Below are positions 5,940-6,571 of a stretch of DNA of 6,571 nucleotides, piece after piece; position 1 is the first letter of the stretch, and each line of letters starts with the position of its first letter. The notes below the pieces were generated by a model. The model was not told where the DNA came from and did not search any database. It saw nothing but the letters and a program-made list of their open reading frames with translations. This stretch comes from Candidatus Bathyarchaeota archaeon (GTDB lineage: Archaea > Thermoproteota > Bathyarchaeia > EX4484-135). The position numbers were made by a program, and so were the translations under genes. The DNA is taken from positions 1 to 6,571 of the forward strand of contig DQYM01000143.1 of assembly GCA_011040545.1 (NCBI GenBank), given 5' to 3'.

Positions 5940-5949
5940 CATGGTGGCC

Positions 5950-6571
5950 TCAAGCCCTAATGCGCTCCACGAACCACCTAGGGCCTACTATGCCCAGGTA
6001 GGTGAGGGCCGTGGCGGTCATGAGCATCAGGATCTTCAGGGTCGTAACTATCCTCATGGCTAACTTGAAGCCCGTAAGGAACGGGTGGACGAGGACGAGC
6101 GTTACGGCCACGACCATGAGCAACATCCCCCAGAAGGCGTATTCGTAGCGCTTCGCCATGACTGGATCAGAGGAGATCCTCCTCTCCCTGGCCAGCCTCA
6201 GGAAGCTAAAGCAGCCCACGTAGCCGACTAGGACCATGGCCAATACGGCCATCGCCATGGTCGCCAGGACCTCGGGGTGGGCGGAGAGGGCGCCCTCAGC
6301 TTTCAGGAGCTTTGGGTAGAGGCCCTGGTAGGCTTGGAAGAAGGCCCAATTTAAGAAGGCTGATATGAAGGCCAAGGCCGTTACGCCCATCATGGCCTTA
6401 TCCAGCTTGCCGAGCTCCTCCCTGCGGGAGAGGCTGGCGTAGAGCTGTATGGTGAGGAAGAAGAAGGTGGCGAGCGAAACGCTAATGGCCGTTGAGAGGG
6501 CCTCGTAAGCATCTGCCCAATTCGGAGGCCCCATGGGCTCCTTGGACAGGCCACCGTAGAGATCGGCCAGG
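5950..6571 (-). CDS. Membrane protein of unknown function, five predicted helices (5' end possibly beyond right edge)
   Basis: I do not recognise this family. Counting from the ATG at 6534 (194 residues), hydrophobic segments lie at about 13-35, 46-68, 88-112, 131-154 and 161-184, separated by short charged loops (LSRREELGKLDK; RLARERRISSDPVMAKRYE). The protein ends GPRWFVERIRA, a basic tail likely on the cytoplasmic side. No transporter or enzyme motif stands out; the first helix is rich in aromatic and small residues. The frame continues without a stop from 6534 to the right edge (LADLYGGLSKEP precedes the Met). The ATG has only AAGGAG three bases away, so translation may begin outside the window. 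It is followed by its own T-rich terminator, and its base composition differs from the crenactin cluster (few CTAG sites), suggesting a separate unit. Confidence 0.75.
   Translation of the reverse strand, partial: LADLYGGLSKEPMGPPNWADAYEALSTAISVSLATFFFLTIQLYASLSRREELGKLDKAMMGVTALAFISAFLNWAFFQAYQGLYPKLLKAEGALSAHPEVLATMAMAVLAMVLVGYVGCFSFLRLARERRISSDPVMAKRYEYAFWGMLLMVVAVTLVLVHPFLTGFKLAMRIVTTLKILMLMTATALTYLGIVGPRWFVERIRA

Noticed and set aside
5745..5942. Minus-strand open frame of 65 codons over the crenactin start and promoter
   Set aside because: It overlaps the crenactin N-terminus in another frame, starts inside the T-rich terminator and is a proline/glycine-rich product of the G-run cluster.

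Overview
The window is gene-dense and comes from an archaeon, most likely a thermophilic TACK lineage (Thermoproteales-like or Korarchaeota-like). The main evidence is a crenactin gene, a true actin homologue known from those lineages. Supporting signs are an AglB/STT3-type oligosaccharyltransferase, strong use of AGG for arginine, TATA-like boxes about 25-30 bases before inferred transcript starts, very short leaders, GTG/TTG starts and T-rich rather than hairpin termination. No genus can be named from sequence alone.

Left part (1-2302): the first 483 codons of a minus-strand oligosaccharyltransferase run off the left edge. Divergent from it is an HD-domain metal phosphohydrolase gene. The two share a gap of about 70 bases with one AT-rich core that can act as a TATA box in both directions.

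Centre (2292-5818): a compact minus-strand cluster, probably one operon, in the order crenactin, an arcadin-2-like protein, a 94-residue four-cysteine protein and an MFS transporter. Junctions are a 4-base gap, a 17-base overlap and a gap of about 20 bases. The arcadin-2-like protein has an N-terminal alpha/beta domain resembling a decayed PD-(D/E)XK fold, then a coiled coil, a proline-rich linker and a short amphipathic C-terminal motif. Its C-terminal layout matches that of arcadin-2, whose C-terminal helix binds crenactin and controls filament assembly. The 94-residue protein sits where another arcadin would be expected but is not a recognised family. The transporter gene ends 11 bases inside the 3' end of the convergent HD gene.

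Right part (5819-6571): a 131-base gap holds the crenactin promoter, a G-quadruplex-type G-run cluster and a T-rich terminator. Beyond it lies a five-helix membrane protein of unknown function whose frame stays open to the right edge. No RNA genes, insertion sequences, CRISPR arrays or long repeats were seen. No stretch above 300 bases lacks a gene.
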